A DNA stretch of 64,000 bases from Alteromonadaceae bacterium (GTDB lineage Bacteria > Pseudomonadota > Gammaproteobacteria > Enterobacterales > Alteromonadaceae). The notes beneath the pieces were generated by a model, which was not told the origin of the DNA, did no database searches, and was given only the letters and a program-made list of their open reading frames with translations. The stretch is from positions 1 to 64,000 of the forward strand of contig WFQC01000157.1 of assembly GCA_015487235.1 (NCBI GenBank). Direction: 5' to 3'. Numbering within the stretch: the first letter of the stretch is position 1; each line of letters begins with the position of its first letter. Of the stretch, positions 21,736 through 31,063 are shown in pieces. Both the position numbers and the translations under genes were made by a program.

Positions 21736-22083
21736 TGCCTAAATTTTAGCCATAGGGTTAACCTGATGTAATAACGTATATGATGTATTGTAATCACTTT
21801 TATTTCGAGCAAAATTCAATGCTAAAAGTGTGAATCTTTGTGCTTAATTGCAACAAGAGTCGCATTAAAAACACCTAAATATTGTGGAAAAAACAGACTG
21901 TATAGATTTTTATACACTGGCATGCTAACGCAGATATAGCCTAGCAAGAAGCTGTTTAAAAATTGCCAAAAATCGACGTAAAATTTATGTTACATCATCA
22001 ATATTATAGAGCTACGACTAAGTCTTTTTCTTTAATGCAATCAGCTTGATAATGCAGTTATCGAAGTGAAAGAGAGAGTTAAC
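21736..22083 (+). promoter_or_regulatory. Upstream region of hppD with a TyrR-like palindrome
   Basis: No gene is seen here. TGTATA-N6-TATACA at 21899-21916 is a perfect dyad with 10 of 12 matches to the TyrR box TGTAAA-N6-TTTACA as I remember it. It is about 170 bp upstream of a gene of tyrosine breakdown, which TyrR/PhhR-type regulators control in related bacteria. The link is an inference; a promoter was not identified with certainty. Confidence 0.35.
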
Positions 22084-23142
22084 ATGACAGACGTAACTAG
22101 CAATGAAAACCCTAATCCGTTAAACCTACGTGGTATTGAATTTACTGAATATGCAACACCCGATAGTGATTTTATGGAAAAAGCTTTTTATGGCTTTGGC
22201 TTTTCAAAAACGAAAAAGTTTAAAGGCCGTGATATTGAATACTTTAACCAAAATGATATTCACTTTTTATTAAATAATGAGCAACAAGGCTTTTCTCGTG
22301 AATTTGCTAAGGCGCATGGTCCAGCTATTTGTTCTATGGGCTGGCGTGTTGATGATGCTAATTTTGCTTATGAAGAAGCGGTAAAACGTGGAGCAAAATC
22401 AGCAGAAAATGAGCCTAATAAACTACCTTATCCTGCTATTTATGGTATTGGTGATAGTTTAATTTATTTTATTGATAAATTTGGTGATAAAGGGTCTATT
22501 TATGAAGATGATTTTGAGCCTTTAGAAAATCCTGTAATTAATGAAGACAAAGGGTTTCTACGTGTTGATCACCTAACCAATAATGTTTACCAAGGCACTA
22601 TGCAAAAATGGGCTGATTTTTACAAGCAGGTTTTTGGTTTTACCGAAGTGCGTTATTTTGATATTAAAGGTATTAAAACGGCGCTTATTTCTTATGCGTT
22701 ACAGTCGCCTTGCGGTACGTTCTGTATTCCAATTAACGAAGGTAAAGGCACGAATAACAATCAAATTGATGAATACTTAGAGGAATATAACGGCCCAGGT
22801 GTTCAACATTTAGCCTTTTTAACGGATGATCTTGTGGGGTCATTAGATAAGCTTGATCGCTCGATTATCGATACTCTGCATATTGTGCCTGAATATTACG
22901 ATGAAATTTTTGATCGTGTACCTTGGGTGAAAGAAGATAAAGAAAAAATTAAAGAGCACCAAATATTAGTTGATAGCCAAGCCGAAAATACCTATTTGCT
23001 GCAAATATTTACTAAAAATATGTTTGGTCCTATTTTTATTGAAATGATCCAACGTGTAAATGATCAAGGCTTTGGTGAAGGTAATTTTTCAACCTTATTT
23101 AAATCGATAGAATTAAACCAAATGGAACGTGGCGTTTTATAA
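22084..23142 (+). CDS. hppD: 4-hydroxyphenylpyruvate dioxygenase
   Basis: Non-haem Fe(II) enzyme that converts 4-hydroxyphenylpyruvate to homogentisate in tyrosine degradation, also the source of pyomelanin pigments. With the start used here (352 residues) the iron ligands are H163 (VDHL), H242 (VQHLAF) and E320 (FIEMIQR), and the two vicinal-oxygen-chelate halves are intact. A GTG six codons upstream (22066) is open, but AGAGAGAG lies just before the ATG at 22084, which marks the true start. No homogentisate dioxygenase or fumarylacetoacetase gene is beside it, so the rest of the pathway must lie elsewhere, or homogentisate accumulates. Confidence 0.95.
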   Translation: MTDVTSNENPNPLNLRGIEFTEYATPDSDFMEKAFYGFGFSKTKKFKGRDIEYFNQNDIHFLLNNEQQGFSREFAKAHGPAICSMGWRVDDANFAYEEAVKRGAKSAENEPNKLPYPAIYGIGDSLIYFIDKFGDKGSIYEDDFEPLENPVINEDKGFLRVDHLTNNVYQGTMQKWADFYKQVFGFTEVRYFDIKGIKTALISYALQSPCGTFCIPINEGKGTNNNQIDEYLEEYNGPGVQHLAFLTDDLVGSLDKLDRSIIDTLHIVPEYYDEIFDRVPWVKEDKEKIKEHQILVDSQAENTYLLQIFTKNMFGPIFIEMIQRVNDQGFGEGNFSTLFKSIELNQMERGVL

Positions 23143-23174
23143 AATAACACTGCTTTATATTTGTTGATAATAAC

Positions 23175-23212
23175 AAGCCGCAGTCACTTATAGGTGTCGG
23201 CGGCTTTTTTAT
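23175..23212 (+). terminator. Rho-independent terminator of hppD
   Basis: AAGCCGC (23175-23181) pairs with GCGGCTT (23200-23206), with extra pairing inside the loop, and a T-run follows. It lies 33 bp after the hppD stop and just before the end of the convergent carbonic anhydrase gene. Confidence 0.85.
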
Positions 23213-23235
23213 ACGAGACCATCACATCAGGTTAT

Positions 23236-23838
23236 TTAATTTATACCTGAAACAGATACTTGCAAGTCTTTTAAAATACCGTCATGCAATTTATAAACTA
23301 AGCCATGTACTGACAACGCTTGCCCCTTTTTCCATGCTGTTTGGATCATACTGCTGTTACAAACATTGGCGACTTGTTCAATAACATTAAGTTCACAGAG
23401 TAAATTACTGCGCTCTTGTGGATCGGTAATATCATCAAGTTTTTCATGATTAAAGCGATAAACGTCTTTAATATGGCGTAACCAATGGTCAATCAAACCA
23501 TGTTGTTTGCCATCAAGGGCAGCGTTAATTCCTCCACAGCCATAATGACCACACACAATAATATGTTTAACTTTAAGTACCTCAACAGCAAAATGCATCA
23601 CTGATAAACAGTTTAAATCAGTGTGGATCACTTGATTAGCAATATTACGGTGTACAAATACTTCACCGGGTGCCATTCCGAGTAATTCATTAGCTGGAAC
23701 GCGAGAGTCTGAGCAACCAATCCATAAATATTCGGGTGATTGTTGTTCAGAGAGTTGTTTAAAAAAATCAGGTTGTTCTGCTTTAATTTGTGCAGCCCAC
23801 TGACGATTATTCTCGAATAAATGATTGATTGTTGACAT
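23236..23838 (-). CDS. can: Beta-class carbonic anhydrase
   Basis: Interconverts CO2 and bicarbonate, supplying bicarbonate to carboxylases. In 200 residues the zinc ligands C42, D44 (with R46, in GCSDSRVPANEL), H98 and C101 (GHYGCGGI) are all present. The family segments APGEVFVHRNIANQV and SVHGLVYKLHDG are also present. The length is slightly below the 220 residues of E. coli Can. It has no signal peptide, so it is cytosolic. It stands alone, convergent with hppD. Confidence 0.95.
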   Translation of the reverse strand: MSTINHLFENNRQWAAQIKAEQPDFFKQLSEQQSPEYLWIGCSDSRVPANELLGMAPGEVFVHRNIANQVIHTDLNCLSVMHFAVEVLKVKHIIVCGHYGCGGINAALDGKQHGLIDHWLRHIKDVYRFNHEKLDDITDPQERSNLLCELNVIEQVANVCNSSMIQTAWKKGQALSVHGLVYKLHDGILKDLQVSVSGIN

Positions 23839-24075
23839 GTTTTTTTTAGCCTGTTGTAGTTTTGTAATCTTTTTCGAAATTATAGCAATGAAGTGATAAC
23901 CTATAACATGTTAATAGTGTAAAAAATTGCAACTAATGACTTAGCATATTGGTTTCTAAGTTAAATAATTCTGCATTATGCTCATGAATAACCCTCTAGC
24001 TAGGTTATTATTATACTTTTTATAGCACTAAGGCTTTTGAGCTATATCAGAAAGTAATAAATAAGGAAAACTATT

Positions 24076-24354
24076 ATGCCAATAGCATGCGCTCGACATA
24101 TTTTGGTGAAAACAGAAAAGCAAGCTCAAGAGTTGAAAGAAAAAATAGCAAAAGGTGCTGATTTTGGCCAATTAGCAAAAAAATTTTCACAATGCCCATC
24201 AGCCAAAAAAGGGGGTGATTTAGGGGAGCTTCGTCCCGGGCAAATGGTAAAAGCCTTTGATAATATCGTTTTTAAAAAAGCTATTTTAAAAGTGCACGGG
24301 CCAGTAAAAACAAAATTTGGCTATCACCTGATTCAAACTATTTATCGTCATTAA
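24076..24354 (+). CDS. ppiC: Parvulin-type peptidyl-prolyl isomerase PpiC
   Basis: Small 92-residue rotamase made of one parvulin domain: [15 protein letters not shown] at the start, then [33 protein letters not shown] and KTKFGYHLI at the end. This matches E. coli PpiC (93 residues). It has no signal peptide, so it acts in the cytosol. An AAGGA ribosome binding site lies about 8 nt upstream. The last 17 bp overlap, tail to tail, the small membrane protein gene on the other strand. Confidence 0.95.
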   Translation: MPIACARHILVKTEKQAQELKEKIAKGADFGQLAKKFSQCPSAKKGGDLGELRPGQMVKAFDNIVFKKAILKVHGPVKTKFGYHLIQTIYRH

Positions 24355-24508
24355 GCTCTTCTTGCGCTAGTTGTTTATTTCGTGCTTTAATTTTTTTTAG
24401 TTGTTGATCGGTTAATATAAACTTTTTAGCAGATCGTTTAAGTAATAAAATACCACCTAAGATCATTGCTAAAAAAAGAATAGAAATTAATAAGGTAATT
24501 AATGACAC
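24338..24508 (-). CDS. Small membrane protein (DUF2897-like)
   Basis: This 56-residue frame begins with GTG at 24508 and ends with TAG at 24338. It encodes one N-terminal membrane helix (about residues 3-23, L/I-rich with MILGGILLL) followed by a polar, Lys/Gln-rich tail (about 24-56). Size and layout recall the DUF2897 family of Alteromonadales and Vibrio; this is from memory. GAGAAG lies only 3 nt before the GTG, so the start is uncertain; an internal ATG at codon 15 would remove part of the helix. The stop overlaps the 3' end of ppiC. Confidence 0.55.
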   Translation of the reverse strand: MSLITLLISILFLAMILGGILLLKRSAKKFILTDQQLKKIKARNKQLAQEELNDDK

Positions 24509-24609
24509 AAGCTTCTCATTTTTTATTGGGTGTTTTTAATAACGGCTGTTAAACTTGAAAGGTCAACAGAGGATTAAGATCCTAATAAACATAAACTTCG
24601 GACTTTATT

Positions 24610-25773
24610 ATGTCAAATCATCTCAGTGTTAAATTGCTCATTCCTAATATTCTTGTTGGAACTGTTTTTATCGTGCTAGTACTGCTAGTGGGGGAAATGA
24701 GTAAACTATGGCTAGTTATCGGGTTAATCAGCATGTTGGTTACACAATGTGTTGTTGGTTACATTTATAACCAAAAACAACTAGGGCAACGTTTAGCTCG
24801 GCTAAAACATTATCTTGCTGAAGTGGTTAGCGTTAATGAAGCGCCGCAAGCTCCTTTGGTTGACTCAATCGATGATGAACTGGGGAAAATTACTAATGAA
24901 TTAAGTCAATTTATCAGTGATTTATCAAATGTTATTCGTGAAATTCGAGCAGAGTCTGATAGCTTACATCAAGGTTCTTCTTTGTTAGCTTCACAAATGA
25001 CAGAGTCTGTGAGTGCTGTTGAACAGTCTGTAAATCAAATAGAAATGATGGCAGGCTCTATTGAACAAGTGGCTTCTACTTCATCGGTATTATCGCACAG
25101 TGCTTCACAAGTGAATGATACAACGAGCCAAGTTATGTCATTGCTCACTAAAGGTACAGAGTCATCTAACACCAGCAAAAAAACCATTGAGTCTTTTGCT
25201 AAAGAAGTTAATGGTATGGCGCATGATCTTGCTTTGTTGCAGGAAGAATGTGATCGTATTGGTTCAGTGCTTGACGTTATTCGTGGTATTGCAGAGCAAA
25301 CTAATTTACTTGCACTTAATGCGGCTATTGAAGCGGCGCGAGCGGGTGAACAAGGGCGAGGCTTTGCTGTTGTTGCTGATGAGGTGAGGGCGCTTGCACA
25401 CAGAACGCAAGAATCTACTGTTGAAATTCAAGCCATGGTTGAAGGTTTACAGCAAAAATCAACCAATGCGGTTAGTGCTATCGACAGAGGGCAAAACCTT
25501 ACTCAGGTCAGTTTAGATAATTCTCAACAAGTATTTGATGCCTTTGAGAAAATAGCGGATGCATTTACAGAAGTAAATGAATTAACCACCCAAATAGCAC
25601 AGGGAACCCAAGAGCAACAATTATCAACTAATTCGATTAATGACAATATGAGTGCGGTGGTATCCTTAAGTCGAGAAATTAGTAATGGTTTAACCTCTGT
25701 GGCTCGCCATGCTGAAAATCAGCAAAAAACGGCCGCAGAGGTTGATATTACCTTAAATAAAATTTGCGTTTAA
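24610..25773 (+). CDS. Methyl-accepting chemotaxis protein without periplasmic sensor
   Basis: In 387 residues two closely spaced membrane helices (about 8-27 and 32-51) form a hairpin with almost no periplasmic loop. A short linker and a full cytoplasmic signalling domain follow. The tip that binds CheA/CheW is intact at about 233-265 ([20 protein letters not shown] then [15 protein letters not shown]). No HAMP domain is obvious. With no periplasmic domain, it must sense something in the membrane or cytoplasm. No other chemotaxis gene is near; a PilZ-like gene is convergent. Confidence 0.92.
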   Translation: MSNHLSVKLLIPNILVGTVFIVLVLLVGEMSKLWLVIGLISMLVTQCVVGYIYNQKQLGQRLARLKHYLAEVVSVNEAPQAPLVDSIDDELGKITNELSQFISDLSNVIREIRAESDSLHQGSSLLASQMTESVSAVEQSVNQIEMMAGSIEQVASTSSVLSHSASQVNDTTSQVMSLLTKGTESSNTSKKTIESFAKEVNGMAHDLALLQEECDRIGSVLDVIRGIAEQTNLLALNAAIEAARAGEQGRGFAVVADEVRALAHRTQESTVEIQAMVEGLQQKSTNAVSAIDRGQNLTQVSLDNSQQVFDAFEKIADAFTEVNELTTQIAQGTQEQQLSTNSINDNMSAVVSLSREISNGLTSVARHAENQQKTAAEVDITLNKICV

Positions 25774-25822
25774 GCGCTCAACACGCCCTCGAGGCAACAA
25801 CAACAATTTTGGGTTACACACG

Positions 25823-26464
25823 TTAGTTGTTGTTGGTTTGGCTTGCATTGTGGCGTTTTTTGGCTAAATTCTGTAGCTGTTTTGATTGCTCATGTAAGCT
25901 GGCTTTAACCAGTAATTCTCGGTCTTCTTCTCTGATAAAATGAAAAATTACTTGGTGCTCAAATAATCTTTCCTCATCGTAAGTTGCTTCATTAACCGCG
26001 ATCACTTCACCACAACAATAAACAGCACAATTATCATCTAATAAAAAAATCTTTAGTTCTAATAATTCATTTAAGGTAAATGCTGTTTTAGCCATAAAAA
26101 CAATACCACCACCACCGAATTTAATACCTTGATAACGATACTGTTTATCATCTTGTTGGCTTAATATGTAATTGGTTAATAACGTGATTTTTTGTGATTG
26201 AAAGTTTAGGAAATCAGTTAGTTGCTTTGCAACACTTGAGAGCGATTTGATTGAACGTAGCGCACTTTGATCGATAACATTCACGTCACTAGCTAATTTA
26301 AAAGGTTGCGGCATTTGATCAATAAACTGCTCAAAACTTTGTAGTTCGTGAGTGATTTTACGAATATTAACATTAAATTTTTTATCAATAATAAAAAATT
26401 CATTAAATTGTGCGAGCTTGTTTTGATCATTGGTTGTGGGCATAGCATTTTTTACTTTAATCAA
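25823..26464 (-). CDS. PilZ-like domain protein
   Basis: In 213 residues the N-terminal half is helical and charged. The C-terminal half (about 105-190) has the PilZ-like beta pattern YRYQGIKFGGGGIVFMAK, LLELKIFLLDD and VYCCGEVIAVNE with a final H-Q-V-I-F-H-F. The RxxxR motif that binds cyclic-di-GMP in true PilZ domains is not recognisable, so binding may be lost. The ATG seven codons on (26443) is an alternative start. It is convergent with the chemotaxis gene, which suggests a shared role in motility, but nothing proves this. Confidence 0.6.
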   Translation of the reverse strand: MIKVKNAMPTTNDQNKLAQFNEFFIIDKKFNVNIRKITHELQSFEQFIDQMPQPFKLASDVNVIDQSALRSIKSLSSVAKQLTDFLNFQSQKITLLTNYILSQQDDKQYRYQGIKFGGGGIVFMAKTAFTLNELLELKIFLLDDNCAVYCCGEVIAVNEATYDEERLFEHQVIFHFIREEDRELLVKASLHEQSKQLQNLAKKRHNASQTNNN

Positions 26465-26502
26465 CAGTTAACAAGAATATTAACTTAATGGCTCGCAATA
26501 AA

Positions 26503-26530
26503 AAAGCGGTGATAGTGTAATCACCGCTTT
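26503..26530 (-). terminator. Rho-independent terminator of the DUF885 gene
   Basis: An 11-bp stem (26503-26513 with 26520-26530, arm AAAGCGGTGAT) has a 6-nt loop. On the minus strand the 3' arm ends in AAAGCGGTGA-side T-rich sequence (ttttattgcg). It lies about 110 bp beyond the stop of the DUF885 gene. Confidence 0.7.
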
Positions 26531-26641
26531 ATGAGTTTTGATACTTGTGTAATGGTCACTCAGTGATAGGTATTATTGCCTCACACTATCTTAATGAGTA
26601 TTTAAACTATAACGAAAATATAAGCTTAAGAATCAATTACT

Positions 26642-28501
26642 TTAAACTTTGGTTTTAATATAATTGTTCACCATGTTTTCGAGTACATTTAATGGTACAG
26701 GGCCATTTTTCAACACGACATCATGAAATTCACGTATATCAAATTTATCGCCAAGTACTTGTTTTGCTTGTTCTCTGAGCTCTAAAATTTTGATCATACC
26801 AATTTTGTAGGCTGTTGCTTGTGATGGCATAACAATATGACGTTCAACCATTTTAACGGCATCAGATTTTGCATTAGGTGTATTGTTAACGTAAAAATCA
26901 ATACCTTGTTCACGAGTCCACTTTTTGGTGTGAATACCTGTATCTACCACCAAACGACATGCTCGCCATAATTCCATCGCTAAACGACCAAAATCAGAAT
27001 AGGGATCTTGGTAAAAACCGATCTCTTTGGGAATTTTTTCTGAATATAAACCCCAGCCTTCTGTGTAAGCTGTATAGCTGCCAAACTTACGAAATTTAGG
27101 AATGCCCTCTAACTCTTGTTTAATGGCTATTTGCATATGATGACCCGGAATACCTTCATGATAAGCGAGTGCTGCCATTTGGTATATTGGCATAGCTTTC
27201 ATATCGTAAAGGTTTGCGTAATAAGTTCCAGGACGCGAACCATCGGGAGCAGGTTGTTGATAAAAGGCTTTACCTGCTGACTTTTCTCTAAAAGCTTCTA
27301 CACGTTTTACAATTAAGTCAGCTTTAGGTTTAGTCAGAAATAGTGCGTCTAAACGACCTTTCATTTCATCAATCAATGCCGTTGCTTCTTTTAGATAACG
27401 TGTGCGACCTGCTTCATCATCGTTGTAATAAAATTGAGGGTCTTCACGCATAAAGGTGAAAAATTCTTGCAAAGAACCTTCAAAGTGAACGGCTTCTTTT
27501 ATTTTGCGCATTTCATTATGAATTCGCTCCACTTCTTTTAAGCCAATTTGATGAATTTCTTCCGCGCTTAAATCTGTGGTAGTGGTGCGCTTTAAGGCAT
27601 TTTTATAAAATTCATCTCCTTTAGGAAGTTTCCAAACACCGTCTTTAGTGTCTGCTTTTGCCTGTAATGTAACAAGATAAGCAATTAAGTCGTCATAGGC
27701 AGGTTTTAAATAAGTCGTCAGGGCTTGTTCTGCTTGCTTGATTAATTGTGCTTTTTTATCATCGCTGAGAGATAATTTGCTTACTTTCTTTTTAAAATCA
27801 GCCAATAATGTACTATCGCTACCAGTTGAAAAAGGAGCCCCTTGAAGAATATTTTTTGAATCACGAATAACATGAGTAAATACAAATTTAGGTGCAATAA
27901 TGCCTTCTTTTTCACGTATTTTTAATTGCTCTATCAGTTGAGCAATTAATAATTGAGTGTTTTTTAAACGAGCAATATAATCTTTGGCTTGTTGCTCACT
28001 GGCAATGGTATGTTGATTAATTAAAAAGGCGGGCACTTGAGAATGTATACCACGCATTTGATTGACTGGGTAGTTATAATGGCGCCACTTAAAATCATCA
28101 ATTTGGTTTTGTAATTTTTGTACTAACAGTTGATAACTCACTTTGGTCTGAGCATCAAGTTTAGTTTCATCAAGTGCTTTGACTTTTGCTAGATCTTTTT
28201 TAGCAATTTCAAGCTCTTTTACCATGTGTTCTTCTGATAAGTCATTCCATTTGTCGTAATCTGTTTTCATACCTAAATAGGTTTGCATCATTGGATTACG
28301 CTTTACCATTGCATTAAAAATATCTTCAAATAATTGATTGGCTTTGGCTGACTCGACAGTAATATCTTCTTTATTAATCGCTTTTTGCGTTGCTGATGGC
28401 GTTTGTTTGGCTGATGCGTTGCTAGCATTAGAAGCAGAAGGTTCAGAGCAAGCGCTTAATAATAGCGTGGTAATGGTTATTGCAAGTAAAGATTTTTTCA
28501 T
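26642..28501 (-). CDS. DUF885 family lipoprotein, putative metallopeptidase
   Basis: About 619 residues from the ATG at 28501; an ATG six codons upstream (28519) is also open. The signal peptide MKKSLLAITITTLLLSACS ends in the lipobox LSAC, so it is a lipoprotein of the periplasm or outer membrane. A Ser/Ala/Thr linker follows. The DUF885 signature HEGIPGHH, near residues 446-453, resembles the zinc-binding HExxH of gluzincins. A second Glu-containing segment (SYTAYTEGWGLYSEK) follows 30 residues later, as in this family. Substrates of DUF885 proteins are mostly unknown. Single gene with its own terminator. Confidence 0.88.
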   Translation of the reverse strand: MKKSLLAITITTLLLSACSEPSASNASNASAKQTPSATQKAINKEDITVESAKANQLFEDIFNAMVKRNPMMQTYLGMKTDYDKWNDLSEEHMVKELEIAKKDLAKVKALDETKLDAQTKVSYQLLVQKLQNQIDDFKWRHYNYPVNQMRGIHSQVPAFLINQHTIASEQQAKDYIARLKNTQLLIAQLIEQLKIREKEGIIAPKFVFTHVIRDSKNILQGAPFSTGSDSTLLADFKKKVSKLSLSDDKKAQLIKQAEQALTTYLKPAYDDLIAYLVTLQAKADTKDGVWKLPKGDEFYKNALKRTTTTDLSAEEIHQIGLKEVERIHNEMRKIKEAVHFEGSLQEFFTFMREDPQFYYNDDEAGRTRYLKEATALIDEMKGRLDALFLTKPKADLIVKRVEAFREKSAGKAFYQQPAPDGSRPGTYYANLYDMKAMPIYQMAALAYHEGIPGHHMQIAIKQELEGIPKFRKFGSYTAYTEGWGLYSEKIPKEIGFYQDPYSDFGRLAMELWRACRLVVDTGIHTKKWTREQGIDFYVNNTPNAKSDAVKMVERHIVMPSQATAYKIGMIKILELREQAKQVLGDKFDIREFHDVVLKNGPVPLNVLENMVNNYIKTKV

Positions 28502-28637
28502 ACGACCTCTCTTTTTCATCCTTTTTTAGGATATTTTTATGCATTATTTTACTCGATACTGCCTAACTCAATAGAAATAACAAGTAAATTAAGTTAAGTT
28601 GTGCAAAATCTAAGATTAACTTGGTATTGTTAAATTT

Positions 28638-29075
28638 ATGTCGGTGTTGCTTAGTTACCGTAAAGCGACTATTGAAGATCTCGCTTTTTTATTACAGTTA
28701 CGTAAGGCTTCTATGACTAAACATTTAGAAGCGGCGGGCTTGTTTTTATCTGATAAAGAGCACCTTGAGCGCATTAAAGAGCACTTTAACGATTCACAAC
28801 TTATTTTGCTTAACAATAAAGCTATTGGTTTATTAAAGTTAGGCATAATGCAAGAGCGTTTACACATTCGTCAGTTTCAATTATTACCTAAATATCAGGG
28901 CAAAGGTATTGGTTATCAGGTACTTAAATCTTTGATCACTAAAGCGAGAAAACGTAATTTGCCGATCACTTTAAATGTGTTATTGGCTAACCCCGCTAAA
29001 GCATTATATCAACGTGTTGGCTTTAAAATTATTGGACAAAATGAGCTTGAGTACCAAATGTGTTATCGCCATTAA
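28638..29075 (+). CDS. GNAT family N-acetyltransferase
   Basis: A 145-residue GCN5-type acyltransferase. The acetyl-CoA site is LLPKYQGKGIGYQVLKSLI, near residues 81-99 (Q-G-K-G-I-G, the R/Q-x-x-G-x-G/A motif). The C-terminal NPAKALYQRVGFKIIGQNE is the usual fourth strand. The substrate cannot be told. It is divergent from the DUF885 gene and convergent with the HPP gene. Confidence 0.9.
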   Translation: MSVLLSYRKATIEDLAFLLQLRKASMTKHLEAAGLFLSDKEHLERIKEHFNDSQLILLNNKAIGLLKLGIMQERLHIRQFQLLPKYQGKGIGYQVLKSLITKARKRNLPITLNVLLANPAKALYQRVGFKIIGQNELEYQMCYRH

Positions 29076-29090
29076 TGCGTCAACTTTATG

Positions 29091-29594
29091 TTATAAAAAA
29101 GGATTTTCTTCTCTAAAAGTAGCAATAGCCATAGCAATAGAGAGCAGAATAATGGCATTAAAAAATACTGGTACAATAACAAAATAATAACCCATTTGAT
29201 GCACCGTTGCGCCACCTATTACTGCCGTAACGGCGGTAGCACCACCAGGTGGATGCATACAACGTAAGTGGTGCATTGCCAACATGGCTACACCAATGGC
29301 CGCAGATGAAGCAACAATGGCATTAGGGATCATATAATAAGCACTAATACCAATTAATGCTGAAACAATATGTCCGCCCACAATAGGCCAAGGTTGCGAA
29401 ACGGGGCTATTAGGAATGCCAAAAATAAGCATAGCCGAAGCCCCAGTTGAAGCTAACACCATAGGTAAGCCTTCGGCAGCCAAAATATTGTAACTAAAAA
29501 AAGAGGCAAGTAGGGTTGCGATAAATGCGCCGACAATGGAGAAGTAAATCTCTTTGTTTGGCATGGTTCGCATTGGCATGAATGTTATTCTCAC
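29091..29594 (-). CDS. HPP family integral membrane protein
   Basis: In 167 residues four hydrophobic segments follow a short polar N-terminus. The signature MHPPGGATAVTAVIGG, near 110-125, gives the family its name. Some HPP proteins are nitrite transporters in cyanobacteria and plants; whether that holds here is unknown. The start may be the ATG six codons on. Inner membrane. Convergent with the acetyltransferase gene. Confidence 0.85.
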   Translation of the reverse strand: MRITFMPMRTMPNKEIYFSIVGAFIATLLASFFSYNILAAEGLPMVLASTGASAMLIFGIPNSPVSQPWPIVGGHIVSALIGISAYYMIPNAIVASSAAIGVAMLAMHHLRCMHPPGGATAVTAVIGGATVHQMGYYFVIVPVFFNAIILLSIAMAIATFREENPFL

Positions 29595-29689
29595 CTTGTT
29601 TTAGTTAATAATAAGCATATCAGTATCTTTGAATAATACAATTAGCATAAATAGTTAACATCAATAGTCATTCATTTTTACGCGTTAAT

Positions 29690-31054
29690 TTATAGCATAA
29701 AGCCTAAATCACTTTGTTCAAAACGAGATAAGTTAGGGAAAACAGCATTTATTTCATTACTGGTTAAACCAAACCATTTGGCGAGTGTTGCCGCATATTG
29801 ATCAACAGAAGTGGTGGGGATCATTCTACCATCAAATAAATCGTCGGCTGAATTTAAGGCTAAATCGACAGGTATTTTGCCATAAATGTCACCGCCTTTT
29901 ACGGCGCCGCCCATAATAATATGATGCCCGCCCCAGCCATGATCAGTGCCATCACCATTGCTGGTTAAGGTGCGACCAAAGTCAGACATAGTAAAGCTGG
30001 TCACATTGTTATTTAAGTTTCGTGCTTGTAAATCTGCATTAAAAGCAAACAGAGCTTCACTGAGTGTTTGTAGTAATTGTGGGTGAGCGGTGGCTTGATT
30101 GTCGTGCGTATCAAAGCCTCCTAAACCAACATAAAAAATTTGGCGTTGATGACCAAGTAGCTGTTGACTACTAGCTAACTTTGCCACCATTTGTAATTGA
30201 CTTGCTAGCTGGCTTTGAGGGTAAACAACGTCGGTATCTGTTGCTGTTTCAATAGCATTTCCAACCACCCCAATATTATTTTGCGCGCGGTCATAAATGT
30301 TATTATATTCTTGCGCAAGAATGTTATTATTGGCAGCTCTTAGCTGATCGAAAATAGCAATACGCTCATTATTCCACTGTTGGGTATTATCTAAAGCATA
30401 AAAGGGCTGAACACCAGCAGGATCGATAGAGTAAACCAGTGCTTGTGTTCCTGTTTGAAAAATATTATTGCCATCAAGTGATAAGTTCATCGACAGTGGA
30501 TTATTGGTATCCATGATCAAATCAGCTATTCTACCCGCCCAACCAGAAGTGATTTCTTGCTCAGGCCATGAAGTTTGCCAGTGTTTTTGCTGATCATTAT
30601 GAGAAAATAATTGTGGTGGTAACAAACTCCAATTTTGCAATGCTTGTGTTTTAGTGACAGGTTGTAACAAAGGACCGGTATTGGCAATAAAAGCGACATT
30701 TCCTTGCTGAAATAAACTTTGCAAAGGCGCCATAGCTTGGGGTAAGCCTAAAGCGTAGGGCGTTTCAGAGATGGGCGATATAGGAAGCGTTTCATTTTGT
30801 GGATACGCTAATTGCTGACGCACCGCTTGATAAGTTTGGTAGTCACTGGTGGTTGTGGGTATAAACATATTAAAAGAGTCATTACCGCCATGTAAAAATA
30901 CACAAACAAGAGCTTTGTAGTCACTAAAACGTGTATTGCTTTGCGCTAATGCACTGTTCATTAAAGTCATATTACCTAATATAGCGGTAGCGCTTGATAA
31001 ACCCACAGAACTGGCAACTAGGCTTTTGATAAAATTGCGACGAGTTGTTTTCAT
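29690..31054 (-). CDS. DUF1501 family twin-arginine secreted protein
   Basis: In 454 residues the N-terminus MKTTRRNFIKSLVASSVGLS is a Tat signal (TRRNF), ending near the ALA of NSALAQ at about residue 38. The rest has the DUF1501 features of the sulfatase/alkaline-phosphatase superfamily: LVCVFLHGGNDSFNMFIP near 50-67, YVGLGGFDTHDNQ near 310 and SDFGRTLTSNGDGTDHGWGGHHIIMGG near 355-380. The latter supplies putative metal ligands. It begins 9 bp after the DUF1800 gene. These two families nearly always occur as a pair; the function is not established, but a secreted pair acting on a polymer is suspected. Confidence 0.9.
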   Translation of the reverse strand: MKTTRRNFIKSLVASSVGLSSATAILGNMTLMNSALAQSNTRFSDYKALVCVFLHGGNDSFNMFIPTTTSDYQTYQAVRQQLAYPQNETLPISPISETPYALGLPQAMAPLQSLFQQGNVAFIANTGPLLQPVTKTQALQNWSLLPPQLFSHNDQQKHWQTSWPEQEITSGWAGRIADLIMDTNNPLSMNLSLDGNNIFQTGTQALVYSIDPAGVQPFYALDNTQQWNNERIAIFDQLRAANNNILAQEYNNIYDRAQNNIGVVGNAIETATDTDVVYPQSQLASQLQMVAKLASSQQLLGHQRQIFYVGLGGFDTHDNQATAHPQLLQTLSEALFAFNADLQARNLNNNVTSFTMSDFGRTLTSNGDGTDHGWGGHHIIMGGAVKGGDIYGKIPVDLALNSADDLFDGRMIPTTSVDQYAATLAKWFGLTSNEINAVFPNLSRFEQSDLGFML

Positions 31055-31063
31055 AATAAGCCC

